A DNA stretch of 64,000 nucleotides, taken from assembly GCA_030847615.1 (NCBI GenBank), contig JAUMIR010000001.1, positions 385,560,687 to 385,624,686 of the forward strand. Reading direction: 5' to 3'. The stretch comes from Gambelia wislizenii. Taxonomy: Eukaryota > Chordata > Lepidosauria > Squamata > Crotaphytidae. Shown here piece after piece: positions 30,323 through 42,404 of the stretch. The notes beneath the pieces were generated by a model. The model ran no database searches. It saw only the letters and a list, made by a program, of their open reading frames with translations, and was not told where the DNA came from. Position 1 is the first letter of the stretch. Every line of letters begins with the position of its first letter. The translations under genes and the position numbers were made by a program.

Positions 30323-30885
30323 ATATGGCGTCATAGCAACACCTAATGAATGCGAATGGGCACGCATATCAGACGATGTCATGCTTTAATGATTATGTGT
30401 AGGGAATAAGGCATTCTTTTGTATTGATGGGCCAAGCTGTAAATAGACTGCCCGTGGTAGGTTTTTGTGGTTCTTTGCCAGTATTGCTAGAGTCTGAAAC
30501 CATGCACCATTGTCCTCTTCTGATTAGAGAGGCAATGGGCAGAACATGTCTGGTTTAGATCAAGAAAGCCAGGTAAGGGATGCTCTTTTTATAAACCTCC
30601 CTGGTTTACTTGGGACTTTGTGAGTGTGTTTTTGTGCCCGTGTGTACTTTGTGTGTGTGTTTTTGCTGTATTTTTAAATTAATCCATGCTCACATCTTCT
30701 TATGAGAACCGATGAGATCACAAACACAGAAGTAAACAGAGTTCCGTTTGTGCTCCAGTAATGCTGGGGCTGCCTTTTCACATTAGTAAAGGTAGGTCTG
30801 ATAACAAGGGTTCTTTTGCCAGTAAAAAAACGGTTCAAAATATGCCAGCAAAAGAACATTTGTAGAGGCTTGTCTGATAAAACCC
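30323..30885. other. Unidentified insertion in RTE-BovB
   Basis: About 560 bp between endonuclease segments that are adjacent in intact RTE proteins. The borders are near TTTATCAGATATGGC (30307) and GTCTGATAAAACCC (30870), which are short inverted repeats of each other (TTTATCAGAY). Inside there is a GT-rich stretch (30600-30665). No family recognised. Confidence 0.4.
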
Positions 30886-31335
30886 TATATAAGTTGGAAG
30901 GAGAAGATGCAGAAGCTCCATTCTCTCTCAAAAACAAGACCAGCAGCAGATTGTGGCACAGACCAGGAGTTACTAATAGCAAAAATCAGACTAAAACTCA
31001 AGAAGAAAACTAAACCAACCATCATGCCAAAATACAACCTAAAAAATATCCCCACAGAATTTAAAGACACTGTGAAAAACAGATTTGCACTATTAAGCCT
31101 AACTGACAGGTAGCCAGAAGAACTCTGGACTAAAGGCAGGGATATTGTTAGGGAGGGTGCAAAGAGATGTTATTTGCAGCCAAAAAGAAAGGGAAGCCTC
31201 AATAGATGACAAATGAAAGTCTTCAAGCAGGTAAGGACAAATGAGAAGCAAAAGTAAAAGGGGACAGAAATGCATTCAGAATCCTGAATGCAACTGTTCA
31301 ACAACTTGTGTGCAGCAACAAGAACTACTATAATC

Positions 31336-32128
31336 TCCAGAAGCCTTAAATTAACAGATTTAAGAAATGTACTCAGCCCCAAGTTGGAAATGAATGAAGC
31401 AGAAACATCTATTGAGGCTGCTTTCCTTGCTAAATATTTAGCCCAAGAGGTTAAAAATTCATCCTGTACCAATATTTCAGAAGACCTAATATCTTACCAA
31501 AAACACATACCTCCACCCATAACTTTAGGGCGAGCCACCATGCTCTTATAGAACGAGGACGTACCCCTGATTCCAACAGTGTCTTGTTCTCCTAGCATAT
31601 CAAACATGCATTATAATGGTAATTTCCATATAGCCAAATACTTGACAAGTTTAACTGTTAGCAAGTATTGCAACTGTTTCTCTAGAGCCAGATGCAATGT
31701 GTATGCCAAAGAAATATTGTGTGGCAGATTTACTGGAGCCCCACTTTCTGAAAGACGTTGCTTTTGCAACAACATGGAAGTAGAGTCCTTGAATCATATT
31801 CTTTTATATTGCAAATTTTAAACCCAAATCCATCAAGATATAATCTATCCACTGGTCAGTATGATGAGGGAAGATCAGAAATCTTCTATGTAAATTTTTT
31901 GATGGAAGACAAATGCCCAAAGGTTACTCTAGCTGTAGCCAAATTTATTTAGGTAGCTTTCAAGATTAGAACCCTTTTTGTACAAAGAAATGGCTAAAGT
32001 GTAATTTAGGAATTTTAAATGTTTTCATCATACGCAGGCTGTATTGTTGTTTGTTCTTACTCTTTGTACATGTAAACTGGGTCTAGCGACCACAATAAAT
32101 GATGACTGACTGACTGACTGACTGGCTA
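31336..32128 (+). mobile_element. LINE 3' end with (TGAC)n tail
   Basis: Inserted in the RTE-BovB. The frame 31579-31821 ends with GRFTGAPLSERRCFCNNMEV and ESLNHILLYCKF, the Cys/His-bearing C-terminus (C-x-C-...-H-x4-C) of I/Vingi-like LINEs. It is followed by a 3' UTR and the terminal tetranucleotide repeat TGAC x4-5 (32103-32124), a typical tail. 5'-truncated. Confidence 0.6.
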
Positions 32129-32491
32129 TAATAATCAACCATTGCATTAATTTCTCATGCAAGCAAAGTGATGTCAAAATTTTACAACAAAGACTTTTAC
32201 TCTATATGGTGTGAGAAATGCCAGATGTCTAAGCTGGGTTCAGGAAAGGAAGGAGCACTAGTAATGATACTCCAAACATACCTTGGGTAATGGAGCGCAT
32301 CAAAGGATTTCAAAAGAAAACCCAGCCTGTGCTTTATAGATTACAGCAAAGGTTTCGATTGTGTAGATCATGAGTAACTATGGATTGCTCTTAAAGAAAT
32401 GGGTGTACCACAACATCTCATTGTCCTGATGCATAGGCTGTACTCAGGACAGGAGATTACTGTTAGGACAAATAACAGAGAATTTGAATGG

Positions 32492-33644
32492 TTTTGTAGA
32501 CTTAGTCTACTTCCTCAGATGCATGGAGTGAAACAGTGCCTAGGAACAGACTTTATAAGCAGTCTGTATGAATAGCCATAGAAATGCAACATTTTTGAGT
32601 ATGGCAACGAGGTGACAAGTTCAGTTTTGACAATGGTCATTGGGGGACAAAGGCAGGAGGAATGATGTTGCCTGAGTCATGGGTGGGTGGATGACCATAT
32701 GAATGGTGGAGGGAATTTTGAAATGTAGTGTGATGCTTGCTAGGAACAAGACAGGATATGTGATAAATTAGCCAAGAGTGCTCTCATGAGGCTGAGGTAT
32801 AACTAGTGTTATGATATGTGTAGTGTGCCAGAAAACCATTGTCTCTGTTCAACCCACTGTTGATGGACTGGAATTTGTGGATATATTCCAATTCAGCTGT
32901 TTCTCTTTTCAATCTTCCTTTGTATTTTTGTTTTGTTTTGTTTTGTTCAAGGGCAGTTGTCCTGAGGTCTTAGGGGATTTTCAGATGGGGGAAATAACCC
33001 CCGCAGAGATTGGGAGAGAAACGGGGCTGTTCTGCTGCCAGCACTCCGTTTCGCACACCCCCGTCCTTCTCCTGACCTCCCTTCATTCTCCCTCCATCCT
33101 GCTTGCATTTTCCTTCTGTTATTTTTTACTAACAAAAGTTCTTTGTTAGTAAAAAAACAGCAAAAAATAGAAGAAGGAAAGTGCAAGCAGGATGGAGGGA
33201 GAATGAAGGGAGGTCAGGAGAAGTACGGGGGTGTGCAAAATGGAGTGCTGGCAGAGGAACAGCCCCGTTTCTCTTCCGATCTCCACGGGGATCCCCCATC
33301 TGAAAATCTCCTTAGATGGAATCTCCTTAGATAATCTCCTTAGATGGAATGTCCAGGAAGACTGAAGTGTTCTGTAAATGGTTTTTGTGTATTCCCGTTC
33401 CTAATATCTGGTTTATGCCCATTTATCCTTTGGTGCAGAGACTGCTCTGTTTGTCTGATGTAGAGTGCTGAAGAGCATTGTTGACAGAGGATGGTGTATA
33501 TCACATTAGAGGACAAACAAATGAAAGTACCTCTAATATCATGGGTGATGTGATTAGGTCCTGTGATGACATTTCCCAAGTAAATGTGTAAGCACAGTTG
33601 ACATCTGTGTTGTATGCTGAACATACAACATGTAAAGCAGGATT
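32492..33644 (-). mobile_element. Penelope-like element inserted in RTE-BovB
   Basis: On the minus strand the right part (33624-33340) encodes a GIY-YIG-like endonuclease remnant: NVIYTILCQQC, then SALYIRQTEQSLHQRINGHK and PFTEHFSLPGHSI. After the MITE at 32973-33311 it continues as RETAELEYIHKFQSIN and NGFLAHYT. It ends with CATGCATCTGAGGAAGTAGA, parallel to the tail of the Penelope copy at 3350-4080. In YIRQT the Gly of YIG is replaced by Arg, so the endonuclease is dead. Confidence 0.75.
32973..33311. mobile_element. Foldback MITE with TTA target duplication, copy 2
   Basis: TIRs GGGGATTTTCAGATGGGGGA and TCCCCCATCTGAAAATCTCC, flanked on both sides by TTA (32970-32972 and 33312-33314). A three-base TWA duplication is typical of Harbinger transposons. 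Nearly the whole 339 bp is one inverted repeat centred at about 33135 (AACAAAAGTTCTTTGTTAGT). Nested in the Penelope copy. Confidence 0.78.
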
Positions 33645-34470
33645 AGACTCGCAGGAAGGAGGCATGAAAATTGAAGGAAAGGAACATCAACAGTTCCATA
33701 CATGCAAATGACACCATACTACTAGCAGAAAATGGCTACAACTTGGAACGATTACCGAAGAAAGCAAAGAAACAAAATGCAATGGCAGTTTTACAATTAA
33801 ACATTAACAAAACAAATAATGACCACAGGTGATTTACATAACTTTAAAGTAGATAATGAAGACACTGAAACAGGTCAAGCTTTTCCATAACTTGGCTCAG
33901 TCATTAATCAGAATGGAGATTGCAGTCAAGAAACAAGAAGACCAGGACTTGGAAAGGCAGTCCTATGAAGGAGCTAGACAAGAACCTGAAGTGTCAAGAG
34001 GTGTCATTGAACTCTGAAGTTTGGATTGTCCATACTGTTATATTTCCCATTTCTATGTATGGTTGTGAAAGCTGAACAGTTAAGAAAGCTGATAGGAAGA
34101 AAACTCATTTAGATGTGGTGCTGGAGAAGAGTTCTACAGATACATTGGACTATAAAAAGAGAAATGAATGGGTCCTAGAGTAAATCAAAGCTAAACTCTC
34201 TCTACGTGGAAGCTAAGATGGCTATACTGAGACTGTCATACTTTGGCCATATCATGAGAAGACATGATTCATTAGAAAAGACAATAATGTTTGACAAGGT
34301 AGGCGGCAGTAGGAAAAGAGGAAGATCACATTATAGATGAATAGACTCAATCAAGGAGGCCAGAGCCCTGAGTAGACCTGAGCAGGGCTGTCGATGACAG
34401 GGTGACTTGGAGGTCTCTCATTCATGGGTAACCATAGATTAAAGAGGATTTGATGGGTGTTGACAACAAC

Positions 34471-36005
34471 AACCCAATTAAAAATTACTGGGAGACCCAA
34501 TAATTCAGTCACAGGAATCTCAGATTGCTTGGCACTGATTTGGCACTGATATTCATTCTGGCAACCAGTGACATATGATTCACTTCAGAAATAGCAGTGA
34601 GTTGGACTTCATGGTATTTCCCACTTGCAATCCTGTGATTGTATGAAAATAATAAAATTGGATCAAATTGGGAGAAACAAGACTGGCAGTTCTCTTGAGA
34701 GGTAGATTTGTGTTCATAATTCTTCATATATTTGTGCGCATGACTTGCTTCCTATATTAAAAGAGGATAGCAACTGTTTGACAGTGAAAAGTAATACAGT
34801 ATATATATAGCTATATTCTCTCCTTTCCCAACACAAACACACACAGAGACATAATGCTGCCTGCATTGTGAAATAGAAAACCTGGACAGGTTTGGACAAG
34901 TTTGAATCATTGAATGTGCCACACTACCATCTAATCTGAATAGCTGCTAACTCTTTATCAAAGCAGCAAAACAAAACATTTAATATACAAAATATTTTAG
35001 CTTGTAGCAGTATTTGAAGAAAAGGTAAAAATGACCCTGAAATGTATTATTTTAAAAAACCACACACAACAGTTCAAGGGATTGGGAATGCATGCATCAA
35101 TAAACTGACCTGTATAAAGAATGTAGCTTTTCTCATTTTTTTAATCAACAGGTAAAAAGAAACCAGGTTTTCAATAAAAGGGGAAGAAGCTTCGCTAAAG
35201 GGAGTTCTAAATGTGCACCTAAGAATGATTTTATGATTGCCATTTATTTCACTTTTGCTGTCAGCTCAGTGAGAAGCCCTGACAGTCTTAAGAAGCTATA
35301 AGCTGCTCCTAACATATTTCATCAAAGAAGGCAGTGAGAAAAGTACTGTCAATGAAGCTCCATTTAAAAACTTAAATGTTTTATAATTGCCTTCTCTTGT
35401 CAAGGCACAAAAAAGAAATCGCTTGTTAGGGTCTTTCCCTTTCTTCTTCAGATAATCAGTATAAAAGATATGATTTCAGGGAGAAAAAACCTTGAAATAA
35501 ACCAAAGTGGGTGGTACACAGAGAAAAACATCCCCAGTTTTAGTAAAGCCCAAGCTGCACATATTGTTTCTCTTTCTTTATAGCCTCACATATCTGACAA
35601 GCTGCTACTCTATCAACTTGCTACCATCAGGCAGTCAGGCCCTGTTTGTATGTCATGGCTACAACAGATCAGAACCCCAGAATCTAGGCCAAGTGCAGTA
35701 TGGGCACTGTATATGGGCCCAAGCCCTTCTTCCACTGACCCCCAGATTTAAAAAAAACAAACAAACAGAGACCACACAATCTACTGCCAAAATTTAGTGG
35801 CAACCCATCAAAAGTACAGTACTAGATGAATTATATGAGCTATATAGTACCATTAAATTCATTGTATCATAGTCAATGGTGAATGGCATTGATTTCAGTC
35901 AATGGAATAGTCGATATCATAATAAACATGGTACTCAATAGACAATATTATAAAAATTAAACTCACTTAAAGTTCATTGTACCTAAATATTTATAAAAAT
36001 AAAAA
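34471..36005. other. Unassigned intronic stretch
   Basis: AT-rich sequence without a recognised gene or element. Confidence 0.4.
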
Positions 36006-36009
36006 AGCA

Positions 36010-36110
36010 GCAATCTTGCACAACAGAAATTTTGCACAAAAAGACAGGCACATGATTTTGTCATGACAGGTTGCTGTTTTCTGTGCAAGATTTTTGTTGT
36101 GAAAGATTGC
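36010..36110. repeat. 101-bp palindrome, GCAATCTT ends
   Basis: GCAATCTTGCACAACAG at left pairs with TTGTTGTGAAAGATTGC at right, and inner parts also mirror (TTTTGTCATGAC centre). Its TTGCACAA/TTTTCTGTGCAA motifs resemble the modules of the elements at 43883 and 50381. Confidence 0.6.
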
Positions 36111-36431
36111 CTGGGTTATGCATAGAAAACAAAATCTTGCATACACAAAACCACATGTGGCTGCCTACAAACAGTGTTTCTTTGTCCAAAAGCTTACAAT
36201 TCCCATGCAAAATAAAACACATGTATTTTTGCATGGAATAATTTTCCAAAACTTTGGAGTACAGGAATACTGGGCAAGAACTATGTTAAAACGTTTATTT
36301 TCTCCGCAGCCCAAAGAAAATGGTGGGAATTACTCATCCTCATTTATGAGAATGAGCCAAATATTAAAAATTTCTTATCACATACAAAAATGGATAAAAT
36401 ATTTGTGTGTGTGGTGTGTGTGTGTGTGTGC

Positions 36432-36463
<32 letters not shown>

Positions 36464-37480
36464 GAGGGAGAGAGAGGGAAGTCTATTTTATCTCTTTTAC
36501 GTATTTGTTTCCTATTCAAAGAAGTCTGCTGCTAAGCTCCAACCTTTCGGAATGCAGCCCTTGAGCATTTGGCCAATCTGAAAACTGGCTTCTGGCCCTA
36601 CAGAGGTTACATACTCTTAATGATTCCAGAATCTCTCCTAATTGAGGTGTCTTCCCAGACTGCAAACAGAGCCCCGACATAATGGTGCAGCACCAAAAAC
36701 TATACAATAAGAGCTAGATGCTAGCTATTCCTGCAGAAGTAACAAAATACATTTCTTTGCAAGACTTGAAGTTTTCTCCCACAAACTAAAAATCAGTAGT
36801 GTTATTTGCTCTCTTCTTGTGGTGGCACAATGAGGTTTAGATGGCTTTGGTCCCTTCTGACCCTGATTCAGGATTGGGTACAATCTGAGAAGGTCACTTG
36901 TGAAGGGGGCCCTTTCCTGTATCTGTAGTACTAGCAGCAGTACCAACGTCAGCACTGGGAGGCTGGAGCCACAAGCAGAAGTGGGCAGCTTCTGAGGGTC
37001 TTGGGAGGAATATCCACACACCCCTGGATTTTCTCAAAACTGGAAGGGATCTAGATTAAGTCTGGACAAGATCAAACGGCAACTACACTGAGAATTACAC
37101 TGTCTGGAGAGATATTCTTTGACTGGAGAGATATTTTTCTTTGACTTTGTTTTTCTGCAATGGAAATCTAGAGGACACAGAAGCTTCCATGGACTATATG
37201 CAATCCATGGGATTTACCGTTGCTCTGCCACACTACAGGGAATGAAACACTAGCATCTAAAATAGCTACAATAAGCATATTTCTATCCATATCCACACAC
37301 TCCACCCACACATCTCTCGTGTGTGTGTGTGCGTGCATGTGTGTGTGTGTGTATGAATACATATGAATATTCACTGTACATTCATCTATCTAGCTATCTT
37401 AATGCAATGTTCAAATAACAGCAATAGTGAACAGTGTGACGAAAAGACCAGGACAAATGTGAACTGTAATCTATTGTAAA
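36111..37480. other. Unassigned stretch with GT and GA microsatellites
   Basis: (GT)n/(GA)n compound microsatellite at about 36405-36478 and GTG/CATG-rich repeat at 37318-37353. No gene recognised. Confidence 0.5.
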
Positions 37481-37487
37481 GTTAGAG

Positions 37488-37560
37488 ACCCAACATGGTG
37501 TAGAGGTTTCACTGCTGGACTAGGACACTGGAAGACCAGGGTTTGAATTTTGATGAGTGG
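37488..37560 (+). repeat. Sauria-type SINE head fragment
   Basis: ACATGGTGTAGAGGTTTCAC, then TGCTGGACTAGGACACTGGA and CCAGGGTTTGAATTTTGATG follow the tRNA-like head of the SINE at 16888. Truncated after the B-box. Confidence 0.6.
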
Positions 37561-38259
37561 AAGAGCCCATTGTATACACAAGCACAAAGCAGAAAAGTGA
37601 GAATCGTGGAATCTTAGGGTGTCTAGGCAATGAAAAAACTCCTCACAGAATGAGAGAATACCTTTTATCCCAATGGGATCTTGTGGTGATTTGACATATT
37701 GTGAAGGAGAGGGGCAAAAACTCCAAATACTCCACGGGAAAAGCCTTCGCAGCTTTTCCCATATTTTTAAAAAAGCTCTGAAGGAAATGTGCATCCCTGC
37801 TCATTTGAACATTGATGTGAATTGCTGTGCAGACTCTTCATCTGATTGGTCAGACATGTGCAAGCTTGCTATCAAGTGCCCAGAAGCGCTAGCAATTGTG
37901 TACTTTTTAAAATTTTTATTTTTTAAAAAAATTAAAAGTAACTGCAGCACTCAGAGATAGTAAGGAGGGCAGCCACCATGAGGAAGAGGTGGAGAGCTGC
38001 CCGCCCTTCATCTATCCCAGCAGCAGCCACTGATTCCACCTGCAAATGGACAGGAGAAGTTGCCTGGCCACCTGCTGGGAGAAGGAAGGGGAGGATGGCA
38101 TTTCACTGCTCTGGCTTCATCTTTCCTTCCCAGGCTGGGCTGAACATCATGGCGGAGAGCTTTGTATACTACTATTTTTGCCAAAACACAATGGAGACAA
38201 AAGATCTCTGCTGCACATTGCCTAAAATGTGCAGGTATGTGCATTATTTCTTCTCGTTC

Positions 38260-38484
38260 AGCAATAGCAATAGCACTGCTATTTCTATACCACTTATCAG
38301 TGCCAAAGCAGTCCCTAAGCAGTTTACAATGTGCTAGCTAATTACCCCCAACAAGCTGGGTACTCATTTTACCAACCTATGGAAGGATAGAAGGCTGAAT
38401 GAACCTTGGAGCCCAGTAGGATCAAACTCACAACATTGTAGCTGCAGTACCAGCATTTAACCACTGCACCACCAGGGCTCCCTC
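38260..38484 (-). repeat. tRNA-derived SINE, copy in minus orientation
   Basis: Reverse complement of the GCCCTGGTGGCGCAGTGG family: begins GCAATAGCAATAGCACTGCT (tail), includes GGGTACTCATTTTACCAACC and GGATAGAAGGCTGAATGAAC, ends CCACTGCACCACCAGGGCTC. The tail is (CAATAG)n. Confidence 0.8.
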
Positions 38485-38499
38485 ATATAGGCAAGGTCT

Positions 38500-38665
38500 T
38501 AGAGTTGTCATAGAGACAAGCCCTTAGAGATGTAAGGGGCATCAAGGACCATCTACCATAGTCCAAACCATTGCCATGCAGGAATATACAACTGTAGCAC
38601 TCCTGAAAGATGCCCATCCAGCCTCTGTTTAAAGACCTCCAAGGAGAGCTGGAAGATATGTATTT
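38500..38665 (-). mobile_element. CR1 LINE 3' tail fragment
   Basis: Includes TTAGAGTTGTCATAGAGACA, CCATTGCCATGCAGGAATAT and CCATCCAGCCTCTGTTTAAA with more changes than the other CR1 tails, so older. Confidence 0.7.
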
Positions 38666-40040
38666 AGCCTGCCCTGCATCCTCCCCAAACTAAGCTTCTG
38701 ACCTTAGCAACAGCATGGAATGTTATCATATGTTCAGTGTGGGGGGGGAGGGCATTTAAATGTCAGTTTAGTTAGGGCAGGGTGGAGGTGATCAACTCTG
38801 CCCAAGCAGCAACAAAACCCCTACTCTTTTTTTTTTTTTTTTGCAGTTCTGGAAAGGGATGGGCTAACACATCATTGCCTCTAACCTGCCCTTTTTTTGT
38901 TATTTGACCGCTTCTAAGTGTGTTGACAATATTTCATGCACTTGATAGCATTGGGGCTTTACTCATTAGAAACACACCTATCTGGTTTGGCTTGTATTGT
39001 TCTTTGCCCTTTTATGTCTGAGTTGTCAACCATGCAGGAGACAGGGGGAGCAGAAGTCACCAAACTGGTAAAAGCACAAAGGAAAGCAAAACCTTTATCT
39101 CTAACCTTCATTTCTTCTTTCATGTTCTTATAGCTATTTTAGGGGAAAGAAGAAACAAGCATTTTGAGGTTTTCTACAGGGACCAAAACAAAAAAGAAAA
39201 CAACTTAGGTCTTGGAGCACTCAAAATTGGCTGAAAGGGAATTTCCTGTTGCAGAACACTTTCTAAATAGAAACTCTTCATCATAGCCATGTTTTTTACC
39301 AGTACAATAGTGCTGAAACTTAACCCAGATGATTTCAGAACACTGCAAAATGTTGATACAGTCATGTTTAACACCTTTCCAATAATCTTACCAAGAAAAG
39401 AGGGAAATGAAATATTAGGAAGGAAATCCACACATATTAGGATTAACTAATGACTCACGGAAGAAACAGCTACAGTTTAGAATACTAACCAAAAGATGTG
39501 AGCCCAGCTTCTAAAAGTAGGCAGTAACCCTTACCATAATTGCTATAACAATACATTACAAAAACATAATGATGCTCCTGAGTAGCATTGTTGCCTGACT
39601 TAGCATACAATGGTGGTCTAATAATAGCAGGCAAAGAAAGACTGATAATTCTTTAATATACCTTTTACTTCTATGCAATTAACCTACTAAACATGTACTG
39701 TATTCAGTTTAGATCAGCATCCTACTCAACTTCTAATGTGCTAAACTGAACAAAGGCAAGAAAAAAGCTGTTAAATTCAGCCTGGAATGATGGAATACAT
39801 CAAAATCTAAATCACACAGTTACACTGCTCTTTGTAGACAGACATCATCATCATCATCATCATCCCACTATCAGTTTCAAACTCTCCCACACCTCACACG
39901 CAAGTATTGTGACTTGAAGATAATAATTGCCTACTGCAATTCATTGTTTAAATATTAGCTCATATCTGTATATTTGTACAAAATAAGGCACTAATGCATC
40001 TCACTTCTGTCAGGATAATCCAGTTTGACTGCTCAGCAAC
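38666..40040. other. Unassigned stretch
   Basis: Poly-T run at 38827-38842 and (ATC)n at about 39843-39864. No gene recognised. Confidence 0.4.
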
Positions 40041-40177
40041 ATGCAACTACATAAAAGTGGTTACTTGGTCCTCCTTTTCCTTTTCTGAAAACACTGAGGC
40101 AAAGAAGGTATTGAGTAATTCTGCCTTTTCTCTGTCCCCTGTTAGCATTTTGCCATCTTCTCCGTGTAGTGGCCCTA

Positions 40178-41245
40178 TCATTTCCTTCTTCCTCCTTTTG
40201 CTGCGGACATACCACCCCCCTTTTTATTGTTCTTAACCCCCCTAGCAAGCCTGAGCTCATTCTGCGCTTTAGCTTTTCTGACTTTACTCCTACACGTGTT
40301 CACTATCTGTTTGAATTCTTCTTTGGTGATTTCCCCCTTTTTCCATTTCCTATACATGTTCTGTTTAAAACCTAGCTCCGTTGAAAGTTCTTTAGTCATC
40401 CATCCTAGTTTCTTGAGACACCTCCGATTTTTCTTCCTCAATGGTACTGTTTGAAATTGTGCCTTCAGTATCTCCCTTTTGAGAAAGTCCAATCCATCCT
40501 GAGGTCTCTTCTCTTTTAGTATTTCTGACCATGGGATCACCCCCAGTATTTCCATGAGTTGATTGAAATCAGCTCTCCTAACGTCGAGAATGCGTGTCTG
40601 ACTATGCCTGGCTTCTCCTTTCCATTGTATAACAAACTCCAGGAGAACATGATCACTCTCACCTAAGGATCCCACCACTTTCACCCCATTAACCAGGTCA
40701 TCTCTGTGGGTTAGGATCAGATCTAAAATAGCTGACCCCCTTGTTGCCTCTTCCACCTTTTTGACCATGAAATTGTCTTCCAGGCAAGTAAGGAATTTGC
40801 TAGACCTTGAAGTTTTGGTTGAATTAGATTGCCAGCAAACATCAGGATAATTGAAGTCACCCATCACTACTACATCTCTCCTTTCTGCGTGTGTGTTCAT
40901 CTGTTCTAGAAAGGCATCATCCAATTCCTCTGTCTGATTTGGGGGTCTGTAGTAGAGTCCCACAATAACATTCCTGTTGTGTCCCTCCCCTTTAATTTTT
41001 ATCCAGATGCTCTCCACCTGGCTTCCAGTATTGATGTCGTGGACCTCTTCACTGGTGTAAATATCCCTGACATATAATGCTATTTCTCCTCCTTTCCTGT
41101 TTGGCCTGTTTCTCCTATAAAGGTTATACCCCTCTATTCCTACTTTCCAATCATGTGACTCATCCCACCAGGTTTCAATAATGCCTATTATATCATACTT
41201 GCTTTGTAGTGCTAGGAGTTCAAGTTCATCTTGCTTATTTCCCAT
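40178..41245 (-). pseudogene. CR1 ORF2 N-terminal endonuclease, truncated
   Basis: 355-codon open frame beginning MGNKQDELELLALQSKYDII. APE-type endonuclease residues are present: Glu in GIIETWWDES (about 23), NVIVGLYYRPPN, the Asp/Asn box VVVMGDFNYPDVCW (about 126-139) and SLGESDHVLLEF with the SDH box (about 195). After the A-rich run near 40200 a one-base shift moves the frame into [20 protein letters not shown], then [15 protein letters not shown], the segment that normally leads into the reverse transcriptase. The protein is cut there, so no RT remains. Confidence 0.88.
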
Positions 41246-41427
41246 GCTCTGTGCATTAGTGTAGAGACATCAAAGACCATGTGTTCCCTTTACTTGCTCC
41301 CTGTGCAAGTTTTTTTGCCTCCCACTGTTGGGTCCTTGCGCTGTTTGCCTTGTTCCCTCTATGACAGTTTGACTATTTTCTCCAGCCCTTTTGCCTTCCA
41401 GAATACTGTCTCCCTCCCCCATTTGAC

Positions 41428-42404
41428 TCAGTTTAAAGCCCTCCTGATCAAATTCTTGAGACTGTTGGCAAAAATGTTTCTTCCAACTATCGTAAGATGC
41501 ACCCCATCTCTTCCCAGAAGTCCCCCCTCATGGAAGCGCAGCCCATGATCCAAGAATCCAAATTGTTCTTGGTGACACCATCTACGGAACAAGTTGTTTA
41601 CGTTGGCTATTTTCCTCTCCCTTCCTGGACCATGCCCTTCAACTGGCAGAAGAGACGAGATGACAACCTGTGCGTCCATTTCTTTCAGCTTCCTCCCCAG
41701 GACCTCATAATCTCTTCTGATCTTCAGAAAGCTGTGCCTTGCAGTATCATTGGTTCCCACATGGATCAAAAGAAAGGGGTAATGATCTGTAGGCTTGACG
41801 AGTCTTGTCAGCCTCTCCGTCACATCACGGATCTTTGCCCCAGGGAGACAACACACCTCCCGAGTCATCTTGTCAGGCCCACAAACCACTGCTTCTGTAC
41901 CCCGCAGCAAGGAGTCCCCCACCACCACCACACGCCTCTACTGAGGCTTTGCAGCGGCTGTTCTTGCGGTGGTACTCTCAAGGTTCCCTGCTCTACCCCT
42001 GAAGTCTGTCCATGCTGTTCTTCCTCGTTGTCCTTGATAAGGGAAAGGGCTTCAAATAGATTCTGTAGCTGCAAGCTGCTCGAAGAATCCCTGGATTTTC
42101 TTGTTCTGTGTGTGACATTCCTCCAGCTGTCTACTTCCTGTGTCTGTGAAGTGAACCTCTCCTCCGCAGCCACTTCCTCTGTGCGGTCCCCGTCCAAGAC
42201 TGTTCGTTCTGTTCTGTCCAGGAAAACCTCTTGCTTGCGAATCTGTTGAAGTGTAGCTACCCGTGTCTCCAGCTGCTGGACTTTCTCCTCCAAGAGGGCT
42301 ACCAGCTTGCACTTGGTTCATGTGAAGTTTTCCACGTCTGTAGACAAGAATACAAACATCGCACAAGTGTTGCAAGTGACCACCGCAGTCCCCTCAGTGT
42401 CCAT
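41428..42404 (-). pseudogene. CR1 ORF1 (coiled coil plus SGNH esterase), broken
   Basis: Starts at ATG 42404 (MDTEGTAVVTCNTCAMFV), giving two Cys pairs of a PHD-like finger, but the third Cys codon is now TGA (about 42318). Then a coiled-coil-like EEKVQQLETRVATLQQIRKQ, and after a frame shift near 41930 the esterase domain: VVVGDSLLRGTEAVV (Ser block), LIHVGTNDTARH (Gly-Asn block) and DGVHLTIVGRN (Asp-His block), ending NLIRRALN. These SGNH blocks are those of the esterase known from CR1 ORF1. Two lesions make it a pseudogene, although the catalytic residues survive. Confidence 0.85.

Larger units (their letters stand above)
27255..34470 (+). mobile_element. RTE-BovB LINE, decayed and multiply interrupted
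   Basis: Pieces in order: 5' region and ORF start (27255-27981; ILGVSELKWTGMGHFELDNY at about 27833), endonuclease (28930-29105; LIQVYAPTTEAE, RFYAVVQEEID), endonuclease continued (30079-30322; KLKKQLYTW-type segment, then NRxQIDYI-type), linker (30886-31335; AADCGTDQELLIAKIRLKLK), reverse transcriptase (32129-32490; FIDYSKGFDCVDHE, LKEMGVPQHLIVLMHRLYSG QEITVRTN), and C-terminus with 3' end (33645-34470; GCRRRVLQIHW-type, YFGHIMRRHDSLEKT-type segments with breaks). Order and motifs match the BovB/RTE protein. Stops and frameshifts are numerous, so it is a dead copy. The gaps are the insertions listed separately. Confidence 0.85.

Noticed and set aside
41497..42249. 250-codon plus-strand open frame
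   Set aside because: Antisense to CR1 ORF1, whose frame has clear esterase motifs; the plus-strand translation has none.
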